The translations under genes were made by a program, and so were the position numbers. From an uncultured bacterium (GTDB lineage: Bacteria; Desulfobacterota; Desulfovibrionia; Desulfovibrionales; Desulfovibrionaceae), in NCBI GenBank assembly GCA_905215675.1, contig CAJMRA010000034.1, positions 1 to 11,785 of the forward strand: a stretch of DNA of 11,785 nt, given 5' to 3'. The notes beneath the pieces were generated by a model. The model had not been told where the DNA came from and searched no databases. It saw nothing but the letters and a program-made list of their open reading frames with translations. This document shows positions 5,164 to 10,707 of the stretch, piece after piece (within the stretch, counting starts at the first letter, position 1; each line of letters begins with the position of its first letter).

Positions 5164-6678
5164 TCAGACCGGCGTTCTGCGCCGCCAGAGGCTGACGCAT
5201 TCCAGATGGGGCGTATGCGGAAAGAGGTCCACCGGCTGGAATCCCTCGGGCGACCAGCGGCGTTGCAGCAGGGCTGCGTCGCGGGCCAGCGTCGCCGGAT
5301 TGCATGATATATAGATGAGGCGGACGGCCTCCTGCCCCTCCAGCGTTTCGATGACCTGCGCGTCCATGCCCGCGCGGGGCGGGTCCGTCAGGATGACCGC
5401 ATGATCCCCGGGCAGACGCCGGATCAGGCGGGCAGCATCCCCCGCATGATACCGGGCGTGCGGCCGGGAGAGCGCGCGGGCATTGCGCGCGGCCAGTTCC
5501 GTCGCCCGCGCGTCGTATTCGATGCCGGTCAGGCGGGACGAGGGATCAATACAGAGCAGGCCGGGCGCTCCCGCGCCGCAGTACAAATCCAGCAGCGACG
5601 ACGGCGACGGCGTCGCGGGCGGCGTCAGCGCCGCGGCGGCCGTTGTCGGCAGTTCGCCGCGAACGGCATGGACGGCCAGACCGGCCAGCAGCTGCGCCGC
5701 CGCCGTGTTGACCTGAAAGAAGGAGGCCATGTCCAGTTCCAGACAGCGCCCCAGCAGCGGCAGGCGCAGACGGGCGGCGTGATTGTCTCCTCCCGGCAGG
5801 GCGCTCAGGGCAAGGAGGCGGCGTTCGCCCTGAACCAGGGCGTCGCGGGAGGCGCGTTCCTCGTGCACGACGCAGACCGGACCGTCGGGTTCCCTCAGGA
5901 GGGCTTCGGCAATGCGGCGTACGGCGCGGCGTTGTCCGGCATCGCCGGGCGATGTGAGCAGCAGCAGGGCCGGTCGCCAGCGGCGCGCGTCGGTCCATGC
6001 GTCGGTATCGTCCGGCTGCGGGGCCTGAGGCGCAATCCAGCTCAGGCGTATGACGGCGCTGCGCCAGAATCCGGCGGCGCGGCGGTCGCCGCGGCGTTCG
6101 GGCGGGCTGTAGGGCGGCAGGCCGGAGGCGGCGGCCAGCTCTTCAATCCGCGCCGCCAGGCGCAGCGCGGCGGGCGGCATCAGCGCGCAGCCGGGAACGC
6201 GCACGACGCCGTGCCCGCCCCGGCGGCGCTGTCCCAGCAGCAGGCGTCCGCCGTCATCGACGCCGAAGGCAAATTCCATCTTGTTGCGAAAGTTCCGGGT
6301 CAGCGGCGAGGCCAGCGGCGGGGCCGTCGGGGCGGCGTCAAGACCGCCGATGCGGCGGAGCGTCTGGCGCAGCAGATCCGCCTTGGCCTGCAACTGGGCC
6401 GCATAGGGCAGGCGTTGCAGGGGGCAGCCGCCGCAGTCGTCGGCATGGGGACAGAGGGGCGCGACCTCGCCGGGCGCGGGGCGCAGCACGTCGATGCAGA
6501 CAGCCTCCACATGGCGGGCCCTGCGGCGCGTCACCCGCGCCCGCACGCGCTGCCCCGGCAGGGCGCGCGCCACGAAGCACACCGGTCCGGCATCGCCCTC
6601 CGGCCGGGCGACGCCGCGTCCGTCATGGCTCAGCGACAGGATGTCGCAGGAAAAAGTTTCTTGCGGGGCATTGTGCAT
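5164..6678 (-). CDS. rlmD: 23S rRNA (uracil-5-)-methyltransferase, RlmD/TrmA family
   Basis: This is a 504-aa SAM-dependent RNA m5U methyltransferase. An N-terminal TRAM-like region (about 1-65) is followed by Fe-S cysteines in the pattern C76-x5-C82-x2-C85 with a fourth at C164. The Rossmann domain starts at LLDLYCGAGAPG (362-373), then DPPRAG (432-437), the catalytic Cys459 in YISCNP and the general-base Glu493 in TPHLEC. The four cysteines and the spacing fit RlmD-type enzymes; RlmC or a TrmA-like specificity cannot be excluded. An Ala/Pro/Thr-rich insertion (about 343-360) precedes the SAM motif. The ATG at 6678 has AAGGA 8 bases upstream; the longer frame from 6762 lacks one and would cover the promoter. 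The gene appears to be transcribed alone. Confidence 0.88.
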   Translation of the reverse strand: MHNAPQETFSCDILSLSHDGRGVARPEGDAGPVCFVARALPGQRVRARVTRRRARHVEAVCIDVLRPAPGEVAPLCPHADDCGGCPLQRLPYAAQLQAKADLLRQTLRRIGGLDAAPTAPPLASPLTRNFRNKMEFAFGVDDGGRLLLGQRRRGGHGVVRVPGCALMPPAALRLAARIEELAAASGLPPYSPPERRGDRRAAGFWRSAVIRLSWIAPQAPQPDDTDAWTDARRWRPALLLLTSPGDAGQRRAVRRIAEALLREPDGPVCVVHEERASRDALVQGERRLLALSALPGGDNHAARLRLPLLGRCLELDMASFFQVNTAAAQLLAGLAVHAVRGELPTTAAAALTPPATPSPSSLLDLYCGAGAPGLLCIDPSSRLTGIEYDARATELAARNARALSRPHARYHAGDAARLIRRLPGDHAVILTDPPRAGMDAQVIETLEGQEAVRLIYISCNPATLARDAALLQRRWSPEGFQPVDLFPHTPHLECVSLWRRRTPV

Positions 6679-6733
6679 TTCGCCATCCTTCCTTATAGTG
6701 GGCCCGCGCCGTCGCAAGGCGCAACAAGTCTGT

Positions 6734-6762
6734 AACATACAGGGAAGAGGAATCCTTGCCAA
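6734..6762 (-). promoter_or_regulatory. Promoter of the rlmD-like gene
   Basis: On the minus strand TTGGCA (6757-6762) and TATGTT (6734-6739) are separated by 17 bases. The predicted start is near 6727, about 50 bases before the ATG at 6678. It is divergent from the rplU promoter. Confidence 0.6.
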
Positions 6763-6823
6763 GCTCGGAAGCGCGCCGTCCCGTCAGGGGACGGATCAGT
6801 CGCAAAAAACTTTCATGTGACAC

Positions 6824-6852
6824 TTGACATTTTTCCGAGTCTGAGGCAAATA
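6824..6852 (+). promoter_or_regulatory. Promoter of the rplU-rpmA-obgE-proB operon
   Basis: A perfect TTGACA (6824-6829) is followed after 17 bases by the weak -10 CAAATA (6847-6852). The predicted start near 6859 leaves a leader of about 20 bases with GGAGG before the rplU ATG. A strong -35 with a poor -10 is acceptable for a ribosomal protein promoter, but the -10 position is uncertain. Confidence 0.55.
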
Positions 6853-6879
6853 GACCTCTCTCTTTTCGGAGGTTACACC

Positions 6880-7188
6880 ATGTACGCGATTATCGAAACG
6901 GGCGGCAAACAGTACCGCGTCGAAGAAGGTTCCAAAGTTGTTGTGGAAAAGCTCGCGGCTACTGCCGGCAGCGAAGTGAAGCTGGATAAGGTTCTGATGA
7001 TCGGTGGCGCCGACTGCAAGATCGGCGCTCCCTACGTCGCCGGGGCCGCCGTGACCGCCGAAGTGGTGGAGCACAGCCGCGGAGCCAAGGTGATGGTCTT
7101 CAAGCGCTGGCGGCGTAATGACTCGCGCAAGCTGCGCGGCCATCGTCAGGACTATACGACCATCCGCGTCAAAAGCATCAACGGCTAG
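6880..7188 (+). CDS. rplU: 50S ribosomal protein L21
   Basis: L21 is a small large-subunit protein that binds 23S rRNA. The product is 102 aa, the usual length. It starts MYAIIETGGKQYRVEEG and carries the C-terminal signature KRWRRNDSRKLRGHRQDYTTIRVKSI. CGGAGG lies 7 bases before the ATG at 6880; the open frame extends upstream to 6817 but has no ribosome site. It is the first gene of the operon, with rpmA 57 bases downstream, the standard bacterial pair. Confidence 0.98.
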   Translation: MYAIIETGGKQYRVEEGSKVVVEKLAATAGSEVKLDKVLMIGGADCKIGAPYVAGAAVTAEVVEHSRGAKVMVFKRWRRNDSRKLRGHRQDYTTIRVKSING

Positions 7189-7245
7189 TTTTCCGGGTGC
7201 GGCGTTCGGCGTCGTACCGGATACAGCCCTTGCAAGGAGTATATC

Positions 7246-7515
7246 ATGGCTCATAAGAAAGCAGGCGGTTCTTCGCGCAACGGCCGCGACAGCGCGGGCC
7301 AGCGACGCGGCGTCAAGCGCTTCGGCGGTCAGGCCGTTCTGGCCGGCAACATTCTGGTACGCCAGCTGGGTACCCGCGTGTACCCCGGCGAAAATGTGGG
7401 TATGGGCAGGGATTACACCCTGTTCGCCAAGATCGACGGCGTCGTGCGTTTTGAAAAGTTCATTCGCAAGCGTCGCGTTCTTACCCGCGTTCATGTGGAA
7501 GCCCCTGCCGCCTAG
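7246..7515 (+). CDS. rpmA: 50S ribosomal protein L27
   Basis: The 89-aa product begins MAHKKAGGSSRNGRDSAGQRRGVKRFGGQ, the L27 signature; its N-terminus reaches the peptidyl-transferase centre. There is no extra N-terminal cleaved segment of the Firmicutes type. AAGGAG is 6 bases before the ATG. It is followed by a hairpin terminator-like structure and then obgE, an order found in most bacteria. Confidence 0.98.
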   Translation: MAHKKAGGSSRNGRDSAGQRRGVKRFGGQAVLAGNILVRQLGTRVYPGENVGMGRDYTLFAKIDGVVRFEKFIRKRRVLTRVHVEAPAA

Positions 7516-7540
7516 GGCTCGGGAATCCTCACAAGTTTTG

Positions 7541-7574
7541 AAGAGGGAAGGAGTCGCAAGACTTCTTCCCCTTT
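7541..7574 (+). terminator. Hairpin (partial terminator) between rpmA and obgE
   Basis: GGGAAGGAGTC (7545-7555) pairs with GACTTCTTCCC (7560-7570) over 11 positions, with one G-T pair and a GCAA tetraloop, extended by an A-rich/T-rich foot. The T tail (CCTTTCG) is short, so it may act as a partial terminator or processing site that lowers obgE and proB expression relative to the ribosomal proteins. Confidence 0.6.
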
Positions 7575-7628
7575 CGTGTTGTCTGGACGGCAACACGCCT
7601 CCATCATCAACCTGCCCCGGGAGCAAGC

Positions 7629-8729
7629 ATGCGATTTGTCGATGAAGCAAAAATTCTGGTCAAGGCGGGCAAGGGCGGGCATGGTTGCGTGTCCTTCCGC
7701 CGGGAAAAATTCGTGCCGCGCGGCGGGCCGGACGGCGGCAACGGCGGCGACGGCGGTTCCGTCATCCTGCGGGCCGAACCGCGCCTCCTTTCCCTTTACG
7801 ATTTCCGGCTCAAGCGCGTTTACGAAGCGCGCAACGGGCAGCCCGGTCAGGGGAGCCAGTGCGACGGCCGCAAGGGCGAAGACCTTGTCCTGAATCTGCC
7901 GGTGGGCACGCTGGTCTACGGGCGCGGTCCCGAAGGCGAATACCTGCTTGCCGACCTGAGCGAACCCGGCGCGGAAGCCGTTGCCGCCCGGGGCGGCCGG
8001 GGCGGCAAGGGCAACGAACATTTCAAGTCCGCCACCATGCGCGCCCCGCGTTTTGCCCAGAGCGGAGAACCCGGAGAAGAGGCCGAGCTGCGTCTGGAAC
8101 TGAAAATCCTGGCGGATGCCGGGCTGCTGGGTCTGCCCAATGCGGGCAAATCCACGTTCATTTCCCGCGTGTCCGCCGCCCGCCCGAAGATCGCGGCCTA
8201 TCCCTTTACAACGCTGACCCCCAACCTCGGCGTGATGATCGACGAATATGATCCGGATCGCCGCATGGTCATCGCCGATATTCCCGGGCTCATCGAGGGC
8301 GCGCACGAGGGGCAGGGGCTGGGCATACGCTTTCTCAAGCACGTGGAGCGTACGCGCTTTCTTGTGCATATCCTCAGCATCGAGGATGTGGGCGAAGAAG
8401 ATCCGTGGGCCGGTTTTGATCTCATCAACGCAGAATTGCGGAACTTCAGCGAGGAACTGGCCGAGCGCCGCCAGCTGGAGGTCGTCAACAAGATCGATCT
8501 GGTGGACGAGGCCCGCCTTGACGCGCTCAGGGCGCGCGCCGAAGCCGACGGACGCGAGATATTCTTCATCTCCGCACGGGATGGCGTGGGGATTGAACCG
8601 CTGGTAGCCGCCATGTGGCGGCTGCGCGACGAGGTCGCCCCGCATGAACCTCTGCATCGCTTCGAAGAAATCGAAAGTCTGGATGAGGAAGAATTCCCGG
8701 ATATCGAAGTGATTTACACCCGAGAATAA
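7629..8729 (+). CDS. obgE: GTPase Obg/CgtA
   Basis: Obg is an essential GTPase in large-subunit assembly and stress control. The 366-aa protein has the glycine-rich Obg fold (1-160: GKGGHGCVSFRREKF, GGNGGDGGSV, GGRGGKGN), then the G domain with Walker A GLPNAGKST (168-176), switch I segment YPFTTLTPNLG, DIPGLIEGAHEG (217-228), NKID (287-290) and ISA (314-316). The C-terminus is a short acidic extension (EEIESLDEEEFPDIEV) rather than a full extra domain. GGGAG lies 6 bases before the ATG. proB starts 12 bases after its stop. Confidence 0.97.
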   Translation: MRFVDEAKILVKAGKGGHGCVSFRREKFVPRGGPDGGNGGDGGSVILRAEPRLLSLYDFRLKRVYEARNGQPGQGSQCDGRKGEDLVLNLPVGTLVYGRGPEGEYLLADLSEPGAEAVAARGGRGGKGNEHFKSATMRAPRFAQSGEPGEEAELRLELKILADAGLLGLPNAGKSTFISRVSAARPKIAAYPFTTLTPNLGVMIDEYDPDRRMVIADIPGLIEGAHEGQGLGIRFLKHVERTRFLVHILSIEDVGEEDPWAGFDLINAELRNFSEELAERRQLEVVNKIDLVDEARLDALRARAEADGREIFFISARDGVGIEPLVAAMWRLRDEVAPHEPLHRFEEIESLDEEEFPDIEVIYTRE

Positions 8730-8741
8730 GGAGCGGTCAGC

Positions 8742-9923
8742 ATGTCCCGAACGGAAGAGTGGCGCGAGGAGCGGCGGCGCTGCCTGGAGCGGGCGCGTCT
8801 TGTGGTGGTGAAGGTCGGCAGCGCCGTGCTGACCGACGCGGACGGTCTGTCGGACAACGTCATGAGCGGACTGGCGCGGCAGCTGGCAACCCTGCGCGGC
8901 GTCGACGGCGCCCGCAAGGCGGTTCTGGTTTCCTCCGGCGCCGTGGCCGCGGGGCGACGCGCTCTGGCCCGGCACGGCCGAACCTGCGAAACGCAGGGGC
9001 TCGCCGCCCGTCAGGCCGCGGCGGCCCTGGGGCAGGGCCAGCTCATGCGCCTCTGGGACAAGGTTCTGCGGCCGTACGGCATTCCCGTTGCCCAGGTTCT
9101 GCTGACGCGCGACGATCTGCGGGCCAGAACGCGCTTTCTCAATGCGCGCAACACCTTTGCCGAGCTGCTCTCCTGGGATGCCCTGCCCATCGTGAATGAA
9201 AACGACACGGTTTCCGTACAGGAACTCAAGTTCGGCGACAACGACTGCCTTGCCAGTCTGCTGGTCAATCTTGTCGGCGCGGATTTGTATATCAATCTGA
9301 CATCCGCGCCGGGCGTGTTCGCTTCCAATCCCGATGCCGACGCCGATGCGGAAATTCTCTCCTGTATCGACGACGTCTCGAGGCTTGATCTCGGTCGTCT
9401 GTGCGGCGGCAAAACATCCGTGGGCACCGGCGGCATGTATTCCAAACTGCTGGCAGCCCGCCGCGCGTCGCAGCTGGGCGTGCCGACGCTGATCCTGCCG
9501 GGACGGCAGGAAGATGTCATCTGCCGGGCGCTGGCAGGGGAAGACGTCGGCACCTGGGTCCGTCCCGCGGAGCATGCCATCTCCCGGCGCAAGTTCTGGC
9601 TGGCCTACCAGTCCGATCCGGCCGGGACGCTCTGGGTGGACGAAGGCGCGGCCGAGGCCCTGTCAGGAAAGGGCGGCAGTCTTCTGCCGGGCGGGGTGCG
9701 CCGCGTGGACGGCACATTCCAGAAGGGAGCCCTCGTGCGGATCGCGCGTCTGGGCTGCGACGGCCCCCAGTCCTCGCTGGGCGTGGGCCTGACCAACTAT
9801 GCCGCCGGAGAATTACGAAAAATCATGGGATTGCGCCGTCACGAAGTGGCCGCCATCCTCGGCGACGCGCACTATCCCGAAGTCATCCATCGCGACAACC
9901 TTCTGCTGGATGCGGCAGTTTAG
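8742..9923 (+). CDS. proB: Glutamate 5-kinase with PUA domain
   Basis: ProB phosphorylates glutamate in the first step of proline synthesis. The 393-aa protein has the kinase domain (about 18-270) with VVVKVGSAVL (Lys24), VSSGAVAAG, LGQGQLM, LLTRDDL, NARNTFAELL, PIVNENDTVSVQELKFGDND (149-168) and GTGGMYSKLLAA (228-239), then a C-terminal PUA domain (about 295-370). The segment usually TDxDGLY reads TSAPGVF here (187-193), a variant worth noting. AAGGAG is 8 bases before the ATG, and obgE ends 12 bases upstream, so the genes are coupled. The stop TAG at 9921-9923 is the first codon of repeat copy F. proA is not adjacent. Confidence 0.96.
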   Translation: MSRTEEWREERRRCLERARLVVVKVGSAVLTDADGLSDNVMSGLARQLATLRGVDGARKAVLVSSGAVAAGRRALARHGRTCETQGLAARQAAAALGQGQLMRLWDKVLRPYGIPVAQVLLTRDDLRARTRFLNARNTFAELLSWDALPIVNENDTVSVQELKFGDNDCLASLLVNLVGADLYINLTSAPGVFASNPDADADAEILSCIDDVSRLDLGRLCGGKTSVGTGGMYSKLLAARRASQLGVPTLILPGRQEDVICRALAGEDVGTWVRPAEHAISRRKFWLAYQSDPAGTLWVDEGAAEALSGKGGSLLPGGVRRVDGTFQKGALVRIARLGCDGPQSSLGVGLTNYAAGELRKIMGLRRHEVAAILGDAHYPEVIHRDNLLLDAAV

Positions 9924-10068
9924 AGCGTTTCACCTTTTTCAAAGGTGAAACGCGAGGCGGCGGCACAGCGCCGCCCGGCCCAAAGTGAGCGGAAAAACAG
10001 CGTTTTTTCCGCGAAACGACAGCCCGTATGGTTTGAGACGCAACGCGCTTCAAACTGAAAATGCTCCA
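9921..10068 (-). repeat. Dispersed repeat, copy F (full length)
   Basis: This 148-bp copy is inverted relative to E. On the plus strand it begins TAGAGCGTTTCACC, carries the perfect 11-bp right hairpin, the GC hairpin, GCGGAAAAA...TTTTTCCGC and the left hairpin (GTTTGAGACGC/GCGCTTCAAAC, one mismatch), and ends GAAAATGCTCCA. The first TAG is the proB stop codon. The left terminus is TG rather than TA, as in copy B. Confidence 0.94.
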
Positions 10069-10097
10069 GACCTGTCGCCCCCCTGCCGCACGGTCAT

Positions 10098-10120
10098 ACC
10101 TGTTCAAGCTCTGAACAGGT
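10098..10120. promoter_or_regulatory. Dyad ACCTGTTCA-N5-TGAACAGGT
   Basis: These are perfect 9-bp arms with a 5-base centre. It is about 190 bp upstream of the -24/-12 promoter at 10289-10304, a usual distance for an enhancer-binding protein site, but it would also fold as an RNA hairpin. No T tract follows on either strand. Confidence 0.4.
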
Positions 10121-10196
10121 GTAAAAAATCTATCCAGATACCGGACGCCACAGCTGGTTAAAAACTGACCACCCGGCGTCTCCCGGTTTCCCCCTG

Positions 10197-10229
10197 CCGC
10201 CGACGCCTGTCAGCCTCGGCGGTTTTTTT
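10197..10229 (+). terminator. Rho-independent terminator
   Basis: CCGCCGA and TCGGCGG form a 7-bp stem with a 12-base loop, followed by seven T (10223-10229). It ends the rplU-rpmA-obgE-proB transcript and/or the structured RNA just upstream. Confidence 0.85.
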
Positions 10230-10242
10230 ATTTATAATTGGT

Positions 10243-10263
10243 TGTTTTCATAGCTGTTTTCAT
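10243..10263 (+). repeat. Short direct repeat TGTTTTCAT x2
   Basis: TGTTTTCAT occurs at 10243-10251 and 10255-10263, a 12-bp period in an AT-rich stretch just upstream of the -24/-12 promoter. It may be a protein-binding or bending site. The role is unknown. Confidence 0.35.
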
Positions 10264-10288
10264 TTTTTCTCCCGTAAGCGCTCCTGTT

Positions 10289-10304
10289 TGGCATGCCACG
10301 TGCA
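10289..10304 (+). promoter_or_regulatory. Sigma-54 (-24/-12) type promoter of the His/Gly-rich peptide gene
   Basis: TGGCATG...GTGCA has the invariant GG and GC separated by exactly 10 bases, and matches the consensus TGGCACG-N4-TTGCW at all but two positions. The predicted start is near 10315, 20 bases before the ATG of the peptide gene, with the ribosome site in between. Sigma-54 promoters need an enhancer-binding activator; the dyad at 10098-10120 or the direct repeat at 10243-10263 could be its site. Confidence 0.7.
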
Positions 10305-10334
10305 ATAAAGAAAGCGAAACCGAAAGGAGCCATC

Positions 10335-10505
10335 ATGAAAATAGCCAGTCTTGTTTTTGCCTTTCTTGCCGTGACCTTCCTGCTGGGTGGCGGTTTGGCC
10401 CATGCCTGGTCGCCGATGCCGACGGCGGCTTTCGAACTGCAACATCATGGTCACGGCGGTGGTCATGGCGGCTATGGTGGCGGTTATGGAGGCTGCTACT
10501 TCTAG
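10335..10505 (+). CDS. Small exported His/Gly/Tyr-rich peptide, function unknown
   Basis: This is a 56-aa product. Residues 1-24 are a clear signal peptide (MKIASLVFAFLAVTFLLGGG, then LAHA) with an Ala-x-Ala cleavage site before WSP. The mature peptide of about 32 aa ends in a low-complexity tail, QHHGHGGGHGGYGGGYGGCYF, with four His, four Tyr/Phe and one Cys near the end. The composition suggests metal binding or a structural role in the periplasm, but this is not shown. AAAGGAG lies 5 bases before the ATG, and the sigma-54 type promoter is correctly placed. An upstream ATG at 10293 falls inside that promoter and lacks a ribosome site. The gene is bounded by terminators on both sides, so it is monocistronic. 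I do not recognise the family. Confidence 0.8.
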   Translation: MKIASLVFAFLAVTFLLGGGLAHAWSPMPTAAFELQHHGHGGGHGGYGGGYGGCYF

Positions 10506-10514
10506 CAAAATTGC

Positions 10515-10572
10515 GGCGGAGCGGTATCCCTGACGGGTTCGTCGCCCTCTGCGAACCCGTTGCCGCTCCGCC
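10515..10572 (+). terminator. Long two-part hairpin downstream of the peptide gene
   Basis: The outer stem GGCGGAGCGG/CCGCTCCGCC (10 bp) and inner stem ACGGGTTCG/CGAACCCGT (9 bp) are separated by a small internal loop, with a 10-base apical loop. It starts 9 bases after the stop codon. It is followed by a pyrimidine tract rather than a T run, so it may protect the mRNA 3' end or work with Rho. Confidence 0.6.
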
Positions 10573-10623
10573 TTCCACTCCCTCCTTCCCCTTTCTTCCC
10601 TCCTCTCTCCTTTTCTCTCCCCC
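10571..10623 (+). other. Polypyrimidine tract
   Basis: Fifty-three bases contain only one purine (A at 10577), and 10578-10623 is 46 uninterrupted C/T. C-rich, G-free RNA of this length is what a Rho-loading (rut) site looks like. As DNA, such a tract can also form triplex structure. Confidence 0.8.
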
Positions 10624-10624
10624 G

Positions 10625-10659
10625 AAGGTCCGTCTGCCCTGCCCGCAGGCGGGCCTTTT
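10625..10659 (+). terminator. Rho-independent terminator before tunR
   Basis: AAGGTCCGTCTGC (10625-10637) pairs with GCAGGCGGGCCTT (10645-10657) over 13 positions with two G-T pairs and a 7-base loop, followed by TTTT overlapping the foot. It isolates tunR from upstream transcription. Confidence 0.75.
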
Positions 10660-10664
10660 CCGTC

Positions 10665-10693
10665 GTGACAGACGCTTCGCAAGCGCGTATGCT
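10665..10693 (+). promoter_or_regulatory. Promoter of tunR, predicted to give a leaderless mRNA
   Basis: GTGACA (10665-10670) and TATGCT (10688-10693) are separated by 17 bases. The start point expected 7 bases after the -10 box is 10700, the A of the tunR ATG. No ribosome site is present upstream of that ATG, which agrees with a leaderless transcript. Confidence 0.6.
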
Positions 10694-10707
10694 GACGATA
10701 TGTCAGC
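10691..10707. promoter_or_regulatory. Dyad GCTGAC-N5-GTCAGC over the tunR start (candidate autoregulatory operator)
   Basis: These are perfect 6-bp arms with a 5-base centre, covering the end of the -10 box, the predicted transcription start and the start codon. A DNA-binding regulator is encoded directly by this gene, so autorepression is the simplest reading. I cannot recall the published TunR motif well enough to compare. Confidence 0.5.

Larger units (their letters stand above)
10069..10229 (+). other. Structured intergenic stretch: 3' UTR of proB or a small RNA
   Basis: Three successive hairpins precede a T tract. The first is the 9-bp ACCTGTTCA/TGAACAGGT. The second combines ACCG/CGGT with GACGCC/GGCGTC (10 bp with a bulge) around TGGT...ACCA. 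The third is the terminator stem. There is no open frame with a ribosome site. I do not recognise an RNA family. It could be the structured tail of the proB operon or an independently transcribed RNA; a possible promoter reading out of repeat copy F (TTGAGA, 18 bases, GAAAAT) is weak. Confidence 0.35.

Noticed and set aside
5401..6735. 444-codon plus-strand open frame
   Set aside because: It is antisense to the rlmD-like gene, which has the full Fe-S, SAM and catalytic motifs. The plus-strand translation has no recognisable domain.
6796..7650. 284-codon minus-strand open frame
   Set aside because: It is a shadow of rplU and rpmA and lies across the rplU promoter.
7512..9575. 687-codon minus-strand open frame
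   Set aside because: It is antisense to obgE and proB, with no ribosome site or domain. It arises from high GC at third positions.
10238..10699. Upstream extension of the tunR reading frame
   Set aside because: The frame is open by chance but crosses the sigma-54 promoter, the peptide gene in another frame, two terminator structures and the tunR promoter. Homology to the TunR architecture begins after 10700.
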